NCBI RefSeq assembly: GCF_016862895.1 | Contig: NZ_BONV01000051.1 | Span: 26,580-90,579 of the forward strand | DNA length: 64,000 nucleotides | Source of the DNA: Planotetraspora kaengkrachanensis | Lineage (GTDB): Bacteria; Actinomycetota; Actinomycetes; Streptosporangiales; Streptosporangiaceae | Direction: 5' to 3' | Part shown: in pieces, positions 16,693 to 27,603 of the stretch | Layout of the letters: every line of letters starts with the position of its first letter | Numbering within the stretch: position 1 is the first letter of the stretch | Program-made: the position numbers and the translations under genes | The notes under the pieces: model-generated | The model's input: only the letters and a program-made list of their open reading frames with translations | What the model was told of the DNA's origin: nothing | Database searches by the model: none

Positions 16693-17457
16693 ATGACCAC
16701 CTCGAAGACGGAGGATTACCGGCAGGTCACCGATGTCGGCGTCCTCCGTGCGCTGGCGCATCCCGCGCGGCTGGCCATCCTGTCCCGGCTCCAGACGGAG
16801 GGGCCCGCGACGGCCACAGAATGCGCGCAGGTGACGGGGTTGTCTCCGAGCGCGTGCAGCTACCACCTGCGCACGCTGGCGAAGCACGGGCTCGTCGAGG
16901 ATGCGCCGCCAAGGGGCGACGGCAGGGAGCGGGTGTGGCGGGCCCTGCAACGGGGGTGGGGATTCGCCTCCGAGGACGAGGGCTCCCCGGAACTGCTCGA
17001 GGCGCAGAACGCGGTGATCGAGACGGTTCTGACCGACGCGGCCCAGCGGTTGAACGCCTACCTCGCGCAGTCGCACCGGGAGTCGCGTGAATGGCGGATG
17101 GCCACCTGGCTGACCCATGCCACCCTCCTCGTCGACGCCGAGGAGTTGAGGGCCCTCGCGGAGCGGATCAGCGAGCTGATCGTCCCGTATCGGGCCACGG
17201 AACGTACGGCGGAGGACGCGCCGACGGGGGCCCGCCTGGCGGAGTTCCAGCTCCGGCTCTTTCCTCAGGCGCCACGTGGCGCCGGCGTACCGGCCTCCGC
17301 TCCCGCAGGTGCCGCTCCCGTAGGATCCGTGTCAGCCGGTTCCGTGGAGTCAGGTTCCGCGTCGGCCGGTTCTGTGGGGCCGGGCTCTGAGCGGCCCGGG
17401 TCTGAGGGGCCTGACGGTTCTGAGGGAGCTGGCGGTTTCGCGGATCCGGTTGCCTGA
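16693..17457 (+). CDS. ArsR-family winged-helix regulator
   Basis: Residues ~15-95 form an ArsR/HTH_20 winged helix: LRALAHPARLAILSRLQTEGPATATECAQ, then the recognition helix SPSACSYHLRTLAKHGLV. The metal-binding Cys motif of classical ArsR is absent. This fits the group that pairs with MFS exporters and senses organic ligands. Residues ~200-254 are a Ser/Gly repeat tail (SAGS, VESGS, AGSVGPGS) of no known function. Divergent from the MFS gene across an 81-bp AT-rich gap with operator-like repeats. Confidence 0.85.
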   Translation: MTTSKTEDYRQVTDVGVLRALAHPARLAILSRLQTEGPATATECAQVTGLSPSACSYHLRTLAKHGLVEDAPPRGDGRERVWRALQRGWGFASEDEGSPELLEAQNAVIETVLTDAAQRLNAYLAQSHRESREWRMATWLTHATLLVDAEELRALAERISELIVPYRATERTAEDAPTGARLAEFQLRLFPQAPRGAGVPASAPAGAAPVGSVSAGSVESGSASAGSVGPGSERPGSEGPDGSEGAGGFADPVA

Positions 17458-17779
17458 GGCCGGTTTCGAGGGCCTGGTTCGGGCGCTGGTTTCTGGGCGG
17501 GCGACACACCGGACGGTCATCGAGGCCACCGATCGCGCATAGGTCGGTGACGGCGTGAGCCGCACGGTCACGTCGCCGGTCATCGGCGGGGACGGATCCG
17601 GGTAGACTGTACGACGGCCTGCGCTAGCGGGCCGAATTCACACGCCCATTCACGAGCCGTCACCTCGGTCCGGACCTTGTCCGGCGGAGACGGCCCGGGG
17701 CGTCAGGGTGCGAGCCACGTGGCTCGTGCGACCAACCGAGACCGTGCCCCTGGGCACACGACCATGGAGGGACCACACC
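17458..17779 (+). promoter_or_regulatory. rpsB upstream region
   Basis: These 322 bases have no convincing gene. TAGACT at 17603-17608 is a plausible -10 for rpsB with a 170-nt leader; the matching -35 is not clear. The inverted GGCC-type sequence near 17616-17634 could fold. In other bacteria S2 represses its own leader, so the leader may be an S2 target; that part is inference. Confidence 0.35.
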
Positions 17780-18727
17780 ATGGCCCCTGTCGTCACCATG
17801 CGACAGCTGCTCGAGAGCGGCGTTCACTTCGGCCACCAGACTCGCCGGTGGAACCCGAAGATGAAGCGCTTCATCTTCACCGAGCGCAACGGCATCTACA
17901 TCATCGACCTGCAGAAGTCGCTGTCCTTCATCGACCGCGCCTACGACTTCGTGAAGGAGACCGTCGCCCACGGCGGTTCCATCATGTTCATCGGCACGAA
18001 GAAGCAGGCCCAGGAGTCCATCTCCGAGCAGGCGTCTCGCGTCGGCATGCCGTACGTGAACCAGCGCTGGCTGGGCGGCATGCTCACCAACTTCTCGACG
18101 GTCCACAAGAGGCTCCAGCGTCTGAAGGAGCTCGAGGAGCTCGACTTCGAGAACGTGGCCGCGTCCGGGCTCACCAAGAAGGAGCTCCTGATGCGCCGCC
18201 GCGAGAAGGAGAAGCTCGAGCGCACCCTCGGCGGTATCCGTGACATGGCTCGCGTTCCGAGCGCGATCTGGATCGTGGACACCAAGAAGGAGCACATCGC
18301 GATCAACGAGGCCAAGAAGCTTGGCATCCCGGTCGTCGCGATCCTCGACACCAACTGCGACCCTGACGAGGTCGACTACCCGATCCCGGGCAACGACGAC
18401 GCGATCCGCGCCGTCAGCCTCCTCACCCGCGTGATCGCCGACGCCGTGGCCGACGGTCTGATGACCCGCGCCGGCGCCGGTCGCGGCGAGGAGAAGCCCG
18501 CCGGCACCACCGACGCGGAGCCGCTCGCCGAGTGGGAGCGTGAGCTGCTCGAGGGCTCCGCCGCCGAGGCTCCGGCCGAGGCCCCCGCTGACGAGTCCGC
18601 TCCGGCTGAGACCCCGGCCGAGGCTCCGGCTGAGGAATCCGCTCCCGCCGAGGCCGCCGCCGAGGAGGCCGCGCCCGAGGCTCCGGCTGAGGCTCCGGCC
18701 GCGGACGCCACCGAAGAGCAGGCCTAA
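17780..18727 (+). CDS. rpsB: 30S ribosomal protein S2
   Basis: S2 binds the 30S neck with S1-like factors. The family core is intact: [43 protein letters not shown] (begins [16 protein letters not shown]), [18 protein letters not shown] and [18 protein letters not shown]. The ATG at 17780 follows GGAGGG (17766-17771); a GTG 24 codons upstream is out of family range. The 315 residues include a ~55-residue Ala/Pro/Glu tail made of imperfect AEAPAE repeats, common in actinobacterial S2. It is co-oriented with tsf 118 bases downstream. Confidence 0.97.
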   Translation: MAPVVTMRQLLESGVHFGHQTRRWNPKMKRFIFTERNGIYIIDLQKSLSFIDRAYDFVKETVAHGGSIMFIGTKKQAQESISEQASRVGMPYVNQRWLGGMLTNFSTVHKRLQRLKELEELDFENVAASGLTKKELLMRRREKEKLERTLGGIRDMARVPSAIWIVDTKKEHIAINEAKKLGIPVVAILDTNCDPDEVDYPIPGNDDAIRAVSLLTRVIADAVADGLMTRAGAGRGEEKPAGTTDAEPLAEWERELLEGSAAEAPAEAPADESAPAETPAEAPAEESAPAEAAAEEAAPEAPAEAPAADATEEQA

Positions 18728-18845
18728 GCTCAGCGCCCGTACGGAGTGCCGTGCGGATCTCAAGCTCGACCGTGGTGGGCGTGCGCGCCCGGCGCCCACC
18801 ACGAGACATCTGACTCACCCGGGTTCCCGAAGAGGAAATAGGACA

Positions 18846-20502
<1,657 letters not shown>

Positions 20503-20511
20503 GGAGCCGCA

Positions 20512-21069
20512 GTGATCGACGAAACGCTCTTCGAGGCCGAAGAGAAGATGGACAAGGCGGTGACGGTCGCCAAGGACGACTTCGCGGGCATCCGTACCGG
20601 CCGTGTCACACCCTCCATGTTCAACAAGATCAACGTGGACTACTACGGATCGCCCACCCCGATCCAGCAGCTGGCGTCGTTCCACGTGCCCGAGGCACGC
20701 ATGGTCCTGCTGCAGCCGTACGACAAGGGTGCGATGAGCGCGATCGAGAAGGCCATCCGCGACAGCGATCTCGGCGTCAACCCCGGCAACGACGGCCAGG
20801 TGATCCGCGTGGTGTTCCCGGAGCTTTCCGAGGAGCGCCGCAAGGAGTACATCAAGGTCGCCCGCACCAAGGCGGAGAGCAGCCGGGTCTCGGTGCGGAA
20901 CATCCGCCGTCACGCCAAGGAGACGCTCGACAAGCTGGTCAAGGACGGCGAGGTGGGCGAGGACGAGGTCCATCGCGCGGTCAAGGAGCTCGACGATCTC
21001 ACCCAGAAGCACGTCGCCAAGATCGACGAGCTGCTGAAGCACAAGGAAGCCGAGCTGCTCGAGGTCTGA
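20512..21069 (+). CDS. frr: Ribosome recycling factor
   Basis: RRF with EF-G splits post-termination ribosomes. All 185 residues match: [72 protein letters not shown] and the C-terminal [19 protein letters not shown]. It has a GTG start with AGGGAG overlapping the pyrH stop. A very strong hairpin lies 35 bases after its stop. Confidence 0.97.
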   Translation: MIDETLFEAEEKMDKAVTVAKDDFAGIRTGRVTPSMFNKINVDYYGSPTPIQQLASFHVPEARMVLLQPYDKGAMSAIEKAIRDSDLGVNPGNDGQVIRVVFPELSEERRKEYIKVARTKAESSRVSVRNIRRHAKETLDKLVKDGEVGEDEVHRAVKELDDLTQKHVAKIDELLKHKEAELLEV

Positions 21070-21103
21070 GACCTCAATCCTCGATGTGAGGCAGTGGCAC
21101 GAC

Positions 21104-21156
21104 CGTGATCCTTGTGCCGCGCTGTCCGGTGAGTACAGCGCGGCACAAGGATCACG
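21104..21156 (+). terminator. 22-bp perfect hairpin between frr and cdsA
   Basis: The arms 21104-21125 and 21135-21156 are exact reverse complements (22 bp) around the loop CCGGTGAGT. There is no U-tract. It ends 20 bases before the cdsA start codon, so it either ends the rpsB-frr transcript or acts on cdsA expression. Confidence 0.8.
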
Positions 21157-21176
21157 TGTATAGGGAGTAGGACGCT

Positions 21177-22151
21177 TTGGACGGAACGGCTGCCGCTGGG
21201 GACCGGTTTTCCGCGGACGGAGTGACCGGCGCCCATGGTGATGATGATCATGGCGACGGCCCCGGTGGCGGGCGCGGTGACGGCATGAACGGTGGCGCGG
21301 ACTCCGGCCCGGCCGGCCCCGGGTCCGGCGGGGTTTCCGGCGGCGGAAGCCGTACCGGGCGGAACCTTCCCGCGGCGGTGGCCGTCGGCGTCGCGCTGGG
21401 CGCCGTGGTCATCGCCTCGCTCTATACCGTGAAAGTCGTCTTCCTCCTCGTCGTCCTGGCCGCGGTCGGCGTGGGCGTCCACGAGCTGACCAAGGCCGTC
21501 GCGGCCCGCGGGATCCGGGTGCCGATGCTCCCGTTGCTCGCCGGCATGACCGCGATGGTCGTCGGCCCCTACTGGGGCGGTCCGGCGTTCCTCGTCGGCG
21601 CCTTCTCCGTCACCGCGATGGTGGTTCTGACCTGGCGGATGTTCCAGGGCGCGGACGGGTTCGTCCGGGACGCCACGGCCGGGGTCTTCATCGCCGTCTA
21701 CCCCTCGCTTCTCGCGGGTTTCGTCCCGCTGCTCCTCACCGTCGACGACGGGTCCGACCGCGTGCTGATCTTCATCGCGGTGACCGTCTGCAGCGACATC
21801 GGCGGCTATTTCGCCGGCATCCTGTTCGGCAAGCACCGGATGTCGCCCCTCATCAGCCCGAAGAAGACCTGGGAGGGCTTCGCGGGGTCCGCGCTGGCCT
21901 GCGTGGTGGCGGGTGCGTTACTGGTCCACTTCCTGCTGGGCGGCGCGTACTGGCAGGGCGCCGTCCTCGGCGCCGTGGTCGTGGTCTGCGCCACGCTCGG
22001 CGACCTGATCGAGTCGGTCATCAAGCGTGACCTCGGCATCAAGGACATGGGGACCCTGCTCCCGGGCCACGGCGGCGTGATGGACCGGCTGGACTCGCTG
22101 CTTTTCACGCTGGTCCCCATCTGGCTGCTACTCACGCTGTTCGTGCCCTAA
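21177..22151 (+). CDS. cdsA: Phosphatidate cytidylyltransferase
   Basis: CdsA makes CDP-diacylglycerol from phosphatidate and CTP, the entry point to membrane phospholipids. The protein has ~8 membrane helices and the family signature near its C-terminus, GDLIESVIKRDLGIKDMGTLLPGHGG, with SDIGGYFAG and SPKKTWEGF upstream. The TTG start at 21177 has GGGAGTAGG before it. The first ~60 residues are a Gly/Asp-rich cytoplasmic extension (GDDDHGDGPGGGRGDG). It sits 107 bases from frr behind a strong hairpin. Confidence 0.94.
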   Translation: MDGTAAAGDRFSADGVTGAHGDDDHGDGPGGGRGDGMNGGADSGPAGPGSGGVSGGGSRTGRNLPAAVAVGVALGAVVIASLYTVKVVFLLVVLAAVGVGVHELTKAVAARGIRVPMLPLLAGMTAMVVGPYWGGPAFLVGAFSVTAMVVLTWRMFQGADGFVRDATAGVFIAVYPSLLAGFVPLLLTVDDGSDRVLIFIAVTVCSDIGGYFAGILFGKHRMSPLISPKKTWEGFAGSALACVVAGALLVHFLLGGAYWQGAVLGAVVVVCATLGDLIESVIKRDLGIKDMGTLLPGHGGVMDRLDSLLFTLVPIWLLLTLFVP

Positions 22152-22204
22152 CCGTCCGGCTCGGGTCCAGTTCGCGTCCGGCCCAGGTGCGGCCCCGGCG
22201 CGGC

Positions 22205-23242
22205 TCAGATCCGGCTCTGTACTGCCAGGCGGTCGGAGAGCACCTGGTGTCCCTGGTCTTGGGCCAGCCGGAGCTCGGTGTCGGTGAGCGGAAGCAGCCA
22301 CAACCACCGCACGGATTCCCCGCCGAACGCGAACCCGGACAGGTCAGGCACTCCGACCGGGTCGGCCAGCATGATCACTCCCTGGTGGCCGCCGTTCAGC
22401 GGGAACGTGCCGGGCCCCTGGAACCAGCGGGCCGTGTGGCCGTGTCCCAGCCAGGTCACCGACCGCCACGGGTACTGGCCAAGCCAGAGCAGCACCCGGG
22501 TGGCCACCCCAGGGTCCTGCCGGGTCGCGATGGCGAGCTCTATACGGCAGGCGGTGTCGTAAAGCTCCGCCGTCGGCATCCGCTGGCAGCTCATGCCGAC
22601 GGTCGACAACACGGTGTAATCCCTGCCGAAGCCGGCCGGCCGCTCGGTCACTCCGACCACAGGGAGTCGGGCTCCGCTGACGTCCCAGTAGCGTCCGGGC
22701 GGCCCGAGCCGGCTGTCGAGATGGCCCATGACGAACTGCTGGAACGACGCCCAGCTGCCCTCGGCCTCCCGCCACTGCCAGTACGCCCGGGCCTTGGCCA
22801 CACGGGGCGACAGCCCTTCCATCGCCTCGCTGAGCGACCAGGCGAAGGGTGACTCGCCGACGGCGTCCCTGGCGTAACCCGGCATGCCCCGCTCGAGATC
22901 CGACCAGCCAGGAATGACGGCAAGCAACTCGCCGTTCTCGAAGATGGCGACGCCGTCCCCCTCCTCGAACCAGAGCACGGACAGCGCGGCGGCGTCGAGC
23001 GGAGCCGTACCGGAAGGGTTGATCGTGTTCACGCGAGGCATCACCGGCGGCAGCCCGGCATTGGCGCGAGCGAGATCCACCGTCTCCGGAGCCGGGCCGT
23101 GGTTGGCCAGCCAGACGGCTCCGTGGACGGTTCCCTTTGATCCGCGCAGGTAAGCTACTGAGGATGCCCGGTCGCGTTCGATGGTGAGAGTGCGGCTCCC
23201 GTAGGGGTTGGGGCTGGTGAGCACGACGGATGCCCTGTCCAA
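22205..23242 (-). CDS. Suppressor-of-fused (SUFU) domain protein
   Basis: The 345-residue protein has a C-terminal region (~150-345) resembling the SUFU fold, with [27 protein letters not shown] and [19 protein letters not shown]. The bacterial domain, related to metazoan Suppressor of fused, often occurs in polymorphic-toxin immunity proteins, though solitary copies also exist. The N-terminal half begins with [27 protein letters not shown]. The TTG at 23242 is chosen because GGAGGTGA lies five bases upstream. It is divergent from rlmN across 82 bases. No signal peptide. The function is not known; no toxin gene is adjacent. Confidence 0.7.
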   Translation of the reverse strand: MDRASVVLTSPNPYGSRTLTIERDRASSVAYLRGSKGTVHGAVWLANHGPAPETVDLARANAGLPPVMPRVNTINPSGTAPLDAAALSVLWFEEGDGVAIFENGELLAVIPGWSDLERGMPGYARDAVGESPFAWSLSEAMEGLSPRVAKARAYWQWREAEGSWASFQQFVMGHLDSRLGPPGRYWDVSGARLPVVGVTERPAGFGRDYTVLSTVGMSCQRMPTAELYDTACRIELAIATRQDPGVATRVLLWLGQYPWRSVTWLGHGHTARWFQGPGTFPLNGGHQGVIMLADPVGVPDLSGFAFGGESVRWLWLLPLTDTELRLAQDQGHQVLSDRLAVQSRI

Positions 23243-23324
23243 TCTCACCTCCGGAATCACCGTCAGAATAAGGCTGCTTCGGGCAGTCGTTAAGACCACA
23301 TCTGCAGGAGATCGGAAGGTTTGT

Positions 23325-24443
23325 GTGAGCGACCAGCCCAAGCCCGGACAGCTGACCCTTGTCGCGCCGCGCCGGGGTAAGCCGCAGCGCCATCTGGCCG
23401 ACCTCACCATGGCGGAGCGCAGGGCCGCCGTCGCCGAGCTCGGCGAGAAGCCGTTCCGCGCCGACCAGCTCTCCCGGCACTACTTCGCCAAGCTCACGGG
23501 TTCGCCGGAGCAGATGACCGACCTGCCGGGCGAGAGCCGCGACCGGCTGGTATCCCAGCTCATGCCGTCCTTGCTGACCCCCGTCCGGGAGATCACCTGC
23601 GACGACGGCATGACCCGGAAGACGTTGTGGAAGCTGTTCGACGGGTCGCTCGTCGAATCGGTGCTGATGCGCTACCCCGACCGGGTGACGATGTGCGTCT
23701 CCTCCCAGGCCGGCTGCGGGATGAACTGCCCGTTCTGTGCCACCGGCCAGGCCGGGCTGACCCGGAACATGTCCACCGCGGAGATCGTCGAGCAGGTCGT
23801 CGCGGGCGCGCGGGCGCTGGCCCAGGGTGACGTCCCCGGCGGCCCCGGCCGCGTGAGCAACATCGTTTTCATGGGCATGGGCGAGCCGATGGCCAACTAC
23901 AAGGCCGTGATCGGCGCCGTCCGCCGCCTCGTCGACCCCGCCCCCGAAGGTCTCGGCATCTCCGCCCGCGGCGTGACCGTGTCGACCGTCGGCCTGGTGC
24001 CCGCGATCAAGAAGCTGTCCGACGAGGGACTTCCCGTCACGCTGGCCGTCTCGTTGCACGCTCCCGACGACGAACTCCGCGACACGCTCGTCCCCATCAA
24101 CACCCGCTTCAAGGTCGCCGAGGTGCTCGGCGCCGCCTGGGAGTACGCCGCGAAGACCAAGCGCCGCATCTCCATCGAGTACGCCCTGATCAAGGACATC
24201 AATGACCAGGAATGGCGTGCCGACCTGCTCGGACGCCTCCTCAAGGGCAAGCTCGTGCACGTCAACCTGATCCCGCTCAACCCCACGCCGGGGTCGAAGT
24301 GGACCGCCTCCCGTCCTGAGGATGAGCGCGCCTTCGTCCGCAGGCTCGAGTCGCACGGCGTCGCGGTCACCGTTCGGGACACGCGAGGCCGCGAGATCGA
24401 CGGCGCGTGCGGTCAGCTCGCGGCCGCGACGCCCGCTTCCTGA
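23325..24443 (+). CDS. rlmN: 23S rRNA (adenine2503-C2)-methyltransferase RlmN
   Basis: This radical SAM enzyme methylates A2503 of 23S rRNA and A37 of some tRNAs. The 4Fe-4S ligands are Cys131, Cys135 and Cys138 in CGMNCPFC; Cys362 in the C-terminal DGACGQL is the conserved cysteine of the ping-pong mechanism. [10 protein letters not shown] and the [10 protein letters not shown] stretch are also typical. The GTG at 23325 follows GGAAGG. It has 372 residues. The stop codon lies inside the first unit of a 17-bp tandem repeat. Confidence 0.96.
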   Translation: MSDQPKPGQLTLVAPRRGKPQRHLADLTMAERRAAVAELGEKPFRADQLSRHYFAKLTGSPEQMTDLPGESRDRLVSQLMPSLLTPVREITCDDGMTRKTLWKLFDGSLVESVLMRYPDRVTMCVSSQAGCGMNCPFCATGQAGLTRNMSTAEIVEQVVAGARALAQGDVPGGPGRVSNIVFMGMGEPMANYKAVIGAVRRLVDPAPEGLGISARGVTVSTVGLVPAIKKLSDEGLPVTLAVSLHAPDDELRDTLVPINTRFKVAEVLGAAWEYAAKTKRRISIEYALIKDINDQEWRADLLGRLLKGKLVHVNLIPLNPTPGSKWTASRPEDERAFVRRLESHGVAVTVRDTRGREIDGACGQLAAATPAS

Positions 24444-24504
24444 CGCTGCCCGGTTCGTGACGTCGCCCTGTTCGTGACGTCGCCGGCTTCGTGACGTTGC
24501 TCGG
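24437..24504. repeat. 17-bp tandem repeat after rlmN
   Basis: Four units with a 17-base period begin at 24437, 24454, 24471 and 24488; units two and three share TTCGTGACGTCGCC. The first unit overlaps the rlmN stop. More degenerate material continues to ~24560. It lies between convergent genes and is not a CRISPR array. Confidence 0.85.
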
Positions 24505-24600
24505 GTTCTGGCATCGTCCGCGTCCTGCCAGCGGCGCGTTGTCTGGCATCGCCTGGTCCCAGTGCCGGTGATCTGCGGGAGTCTTTCGTGCTTCCACGGA

Positions 24601-26733
24601 TCAGAACGGAGGAGTGTCCGTCGCCGGCTCGTCCAGGGGACCGGTCGGTGAGGGCGATGGGGCGCATGCCTGGGTGCGTTCGTCGGATGGGCACTCCTTT
24701 CCGCATGACTCCGGATCGTTCGGCTGCCGCCTGTTCCGCTGAGGCCTGCTCATCTGAGAGCCGGGCGGAAGGTTCGGCGCTGAATTGTGTGGCTTCAGGC
24801 CCGCCACCAGGGGGTGGGCGTCGTCGGCGATGGCCTCGGGCTGAGGAACCGACCAGTCGCGGGGCTGCGGATCGACGACCCTGAACATGACCGGCGGGAG
24901 CCGGGTGGGATAGGTGTGGCCCAAGGGGCTGTCCCACAGAATCAGCTCGGAATCGGGCATGGTCACGCTCCAGCCGCCGTCGTGTTTGGCGCGGTGGTCA
25001 TGGCGACAGGCCAGATGCAGGTTGTCCTCAGTGGTCGATCCTCCGCTCGCCCAGTCCGCCACATGGTCCTGATCGGTCCGTGTGGCGGGCGTGCGGCAAC
25101 CGGGCCATGAGCAGAAACGGCCCCGTATCTGGATGTAGCGACGTAAAGCAGCACCCGCGTGTCTGCGCCCACTGTCTGCGCCGCTCTTGATGGTGGCGTC
25201 GGTGGTACTGAGGTGGCGCGAGGTTCGCTGGGCCAGGTCGGAGATGAGCGCGGACCAATGCCCCAGGGATTCCTTCGCAACGGCGAGCTCGGCCAGACGA
25301 GACCTGGTGATTTGAAGCTCGACGATTCCGCCGTCCCGGATGTTCCGTGCGGGGCGTAGAGAGGGAGCACAGGGGCGGTGGCGCGTGAGCCCGCTGTAGA
25401 GGAGCCGGCCGTCGTCGGTGCAGACTGCGAACCGCCACTGTCCGGCGAGCATGCCAGAGACCATCTCGCGGGCCAAGCCGGCGTGGACGACCCCCCAACC
25501 GGGCACCTCGGCCGGGTGTTCGTCGAGCCCGAGAAGCGTGGTCACCTCCACCCGGATTTCACGAACCGCCCGGCGGGCGGTGCCGGTCGGTGGGCGATTC
25601 CCACGAGGCCCACTATTCGGCGGTGATCCGACAGGTCCATCAGAAGGACCAGAGGAGGACGTGCCCTCGTCGGGTCCCTCGCGTTCACGCGGGGTGGGGT
25701 TGTGCGGTGCTGGCTTCGTCTTGGCCGGCTGCTCTGCGGGGTCGGCGGCGCGGTCTGCGACGGCGTCGCCCGTTACCTTGCCGGCCCGTTTGCCAGGCTG
25801 CCCAGTAATTCGCTCGCCAGCCTGGTCGCCCTTTCGCTCGCCGATCTGGTCGTCGTTCTGGTCGACGAACGGGTGGTCGAGGACGTGAGCGACGATCTCC
25901 TTGTCCGTCAGGCCCTCGAATGATCCGTCCAGAGAGCCGAGGAACAGGTCGGTCCGGATGTGGTCGATCGGGCGTTTGTCTCCGGCCCGCTTGCAAGCGC
26001 GTGCCAGGTCGTCGATGCGTTCACACCCGGCGGCCGCGCGGTCCAGCGGCAGGTCCAGGCCGGACACGTTCGCTGTGCCGTCCTCGTTCCGGGTGCCCAC
26101 GACTCGGCGGCGGCGGACCGCTTCGGCGTAGCGCTTCTGCGCCCACTCGGGATCGATCGCCAGAACAAGCCGTTGGATCTGTTCGATCAATGCGCCGACG
26201 GTCAGGCGGTCGACGCCGGGCACCAGTTGCGAGCAGACCGTCTCGGCCTGCTGAGGGGTCAGGCCCGCGGTCCATCGGAGGAACGCCGCAGCCCGCGGCT
26301 CATCCAGGTCGCCGCGCAGCATGGCCTCACCCAGCCGGGGCAGTCGGCGGAGCACGCCCCATGCCAGTTCGAAGGTGGAATCGGCGCGGCGGCGCGACCA
26401 CACCAGTGCCGCTCGGGCCTCGTCGGGACTGAACTCGTCGGGCACCTCAAGCCGCCGAACCGAGTCTCCGGAGAAGTGCTCTCGCAGCCCGACCTCCAGC
26501 AAGACCGCGAGAAACCGGGCCCGATCGTGGCACGACTGCCGGTACGCGGCCTTCAGCACCTCGACCGTGTCGAACCCTGAGACTCGGCTCTCGTCGATGT
26601 TCGCCAGGGCCTCGGCCAGTTCCGGGCCGGGTGGGAGCGAGGCCAGGCCGTCAGGGATCGGCAGCGGACGATCCGAAGTGGCGGAGAAGGGCCCAGCGGC
26701 CAGGTCACTATCTGCGGACGCGCATGTGGGCAC
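24601..26733 (-). CDS. DUF222/13E12-type protein with HNH nuclease domain
   Basis: The ~710-residue protein has an N-terminal DUF222 region (helical, ~30-280), a charged low-complexity stretch with DQIGERKGDQAGERITGQ, and an HNH domain at ~540-590: CSWPGCRTPATRTDQDHVADWASGG followed by NLHLACRHDHRAKHDGGW (ligand and catalytic His present). Such 13E12-like proteins are abundant in mycobacteria and other actinobacteria, and function is not established. GTG 26733 has GGGGAGGAGG seven bases upstream. The promoter region carries a LexA-type box, so damage induction is likely. Confidence 0.85.
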   Translation of the reverse strand: MPTCASADSDLAAGPFSATSDRPLPIPDGLASLPPGPELAEALANIDESRVSGFDTVEVLKAAYRQSCHDRARFLAVLLEVGLREHFSGDSVRRLEVPDEFSPDEARAALVWSRRRADSTFELAWGVLRRLPRLGEAMLRGDLDEPRAAAFLRWTAGLTPQQAETVCSQLVPGVDRLTVGALIEQIQRLVLAIDPEWAQKRYAEAVRRRRVVGTRNEDGTANVSGLDLPLDRAAAGCERIDDLARACKRAGDKRPIDHIRTDLFLGSLDGSFEGLTDKEIVAHVLDHPFVDQNDDQIGERKGDQAGERITGQPGKRAGKVTGDAVADRAADPAEQPAKTKPAPHNPTPREREGPDEGTSSSGPSDGPVGSPPNSGPRGNRPPTGTARRAVREIRVEVTTLLGLDEHPAEVPGWGVVHAGLAREMVSGMLAGQWRFAVCTDDGRLLYSGLTRHRPCAPSLRPARNIRDGGIVELQITRSRLAELAVAKESLGHWSALISDLAQRTSRHLSTTDATIKSGADSGRRHAGAALRRYIQIRGRFCSWPGCRTPATRTDQDHVADWASGGSTTEDNLHLACRHDHRAKHDGGWSVTMPDSELILWDSPLGHTYPTRLPPVMFRVVDPQPRDWSVPQPEAIADDAHPLVAGLKPHNSAPNLPPGSQMSRPQRNRRQPNDPESCGKECPSDERTQACAPSPSPTGPLDEPATDTPPF

Positions 26734-26880
26734 GATGGGACCTCCTCCCCGGAGACGAAAGCGACCGAATTCCCGATCGAACGGAGATCGGGGACCCACT
26801 TCATGGAATCGACTGCTTCATCACGGGGCGTACGGCCCGAACGGCCCACCCAGCCAGGCTCACCTGTAACGGCTACATCG

Positions 26881-26910
26881 AGCATACCTCGAACACGCGA
26901 TCGAAAACAA
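26881..26910 (-). promoter_or_regulatory. LexA/SOS-box promoter of the DUF222/HNH gene
   Basis: On the reverse strand TTGTTT (26905-26910) and TATGCT (26881-26886) are 18 bases apart. The spacer contains TCGATCGCGTGTTCGA (26889-26904), one base off the actinobacterial SOS consensus TCGAAC-N4-GTTCGA. A transcript from here has a ~140-nt leader. Confidence 0.65.
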
Positions 26911-26940
26911 GCCCAGCGCCCTCACTCGCCGGGAAAACGC

Positions 26941-27603
26941 TCAGGGGCGGGTGCGGCGCAGCCATGCGTACGCCGCGAGGCCGACGAGCGGCCAGATCAA
27001 CGACTGCACGGCGAGTAGCGGCAGATTTCCCAGGAGGACGTCATGGTGGCCGTCCTTCATCCAGCTCATGACGGGAACCGTCAGCCACCGGGCTCCTGAC
27101 GCGCTGATCAGCAGAATTGCCAGATAGCCGAGGATCAGGGCGAGACTCGACACGGCGGGGGAAGGAAGGACCGGACGGCTGGTCAGTGCCCCGAGCGCGA
27201 CTCCGGCGAGGACGGAGAACAGGTGCAGGCACACCCCGACCATGATCGCGCCGATGCCAGGGTCGGCGGACAGGCGCGCGAGCAGCGCGAGTTCGGCGAT
27301 CACGGTGAGGCCCAGGTCGAAGACGCAGGCCGCGATGAGCCCGCTCAGCAACTCCCCACGGCGGTGAGCCGCGATGGAGATCATCCGCTGCTCGTCCGGT
27401 TCGCTGTCGAGCAGCCCGCGGGCCGCCCAGGCGAACACGGGGAGGAGGATCCCGGCCGAATCGGCCATCGCCCCCAGTTCCTCGCCGGCGGGGATCGGTG
27501 TCGCATACAGAATCGCCAGCAGAGGGAGCAACCCGATGAGCGGCTGGATGGCCCGATGCGAGCGCGCGTATCCCGCGAGCCGGAACCGTATCAACGCGAT
27601 CAT
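26941..27603 (-). CDS. Small ABC exporter permease subunit
   Basis: This 220-residue protein has six hydrophobic segments (for example PLIGLLPLLAILYA, LPVFAWAARGLL, LALILGYLAILLIS and LLAVQSLIWPLVGLAAYA) and ends RRTRP. It has no recognisable family motif beyond ABC-2-like layout. Its ATG overlaps the stop of the upstream ATPase gene (ATGA), so the two are coupled and almost certainly form one transporter. The substrate is unknown. Confidence 0.75.
   Translation of the reverse strand: MIALIRFRLAGYARSHRAIQPLIGLLPLLAILYATPIPAGEELGAMADSAGILLPVFAWAARGLLDSEPDEQRMISIAAHRRGELLSGLIAACVFDLGLTVIAELALLARLSADPGIGAIMVGVCLHLFSVLAGVALGALTSRPVLPSPAVSSLALILGYLAILLISASGARWLTVPVMSWMKDGHHDVLLGNLPLLAVQSLIWPLVGLAAYAWLRRTRP

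Noticed and set aside
22344..24356. A 670-codon open frame on the minus strand across cdsA-rlmN gap and rlmN
   Set aside because: It is antisense to rlmN and out of frame with the SUFU gene, has skewed composition (His/Gly/Arg), and lacks motifs. Long shadow frames are normal at this GC content.
24437..24504. CRISPR array
   Set aside because: The units are contiguous with no spacers of constant length, and no cas genes exist in the window.
24601..26733. Homing endonuclease or intein
   Set aside because: The HNH domain belongs to the DUF222 architecture, and no interrupted host gene or splice motif is seen.
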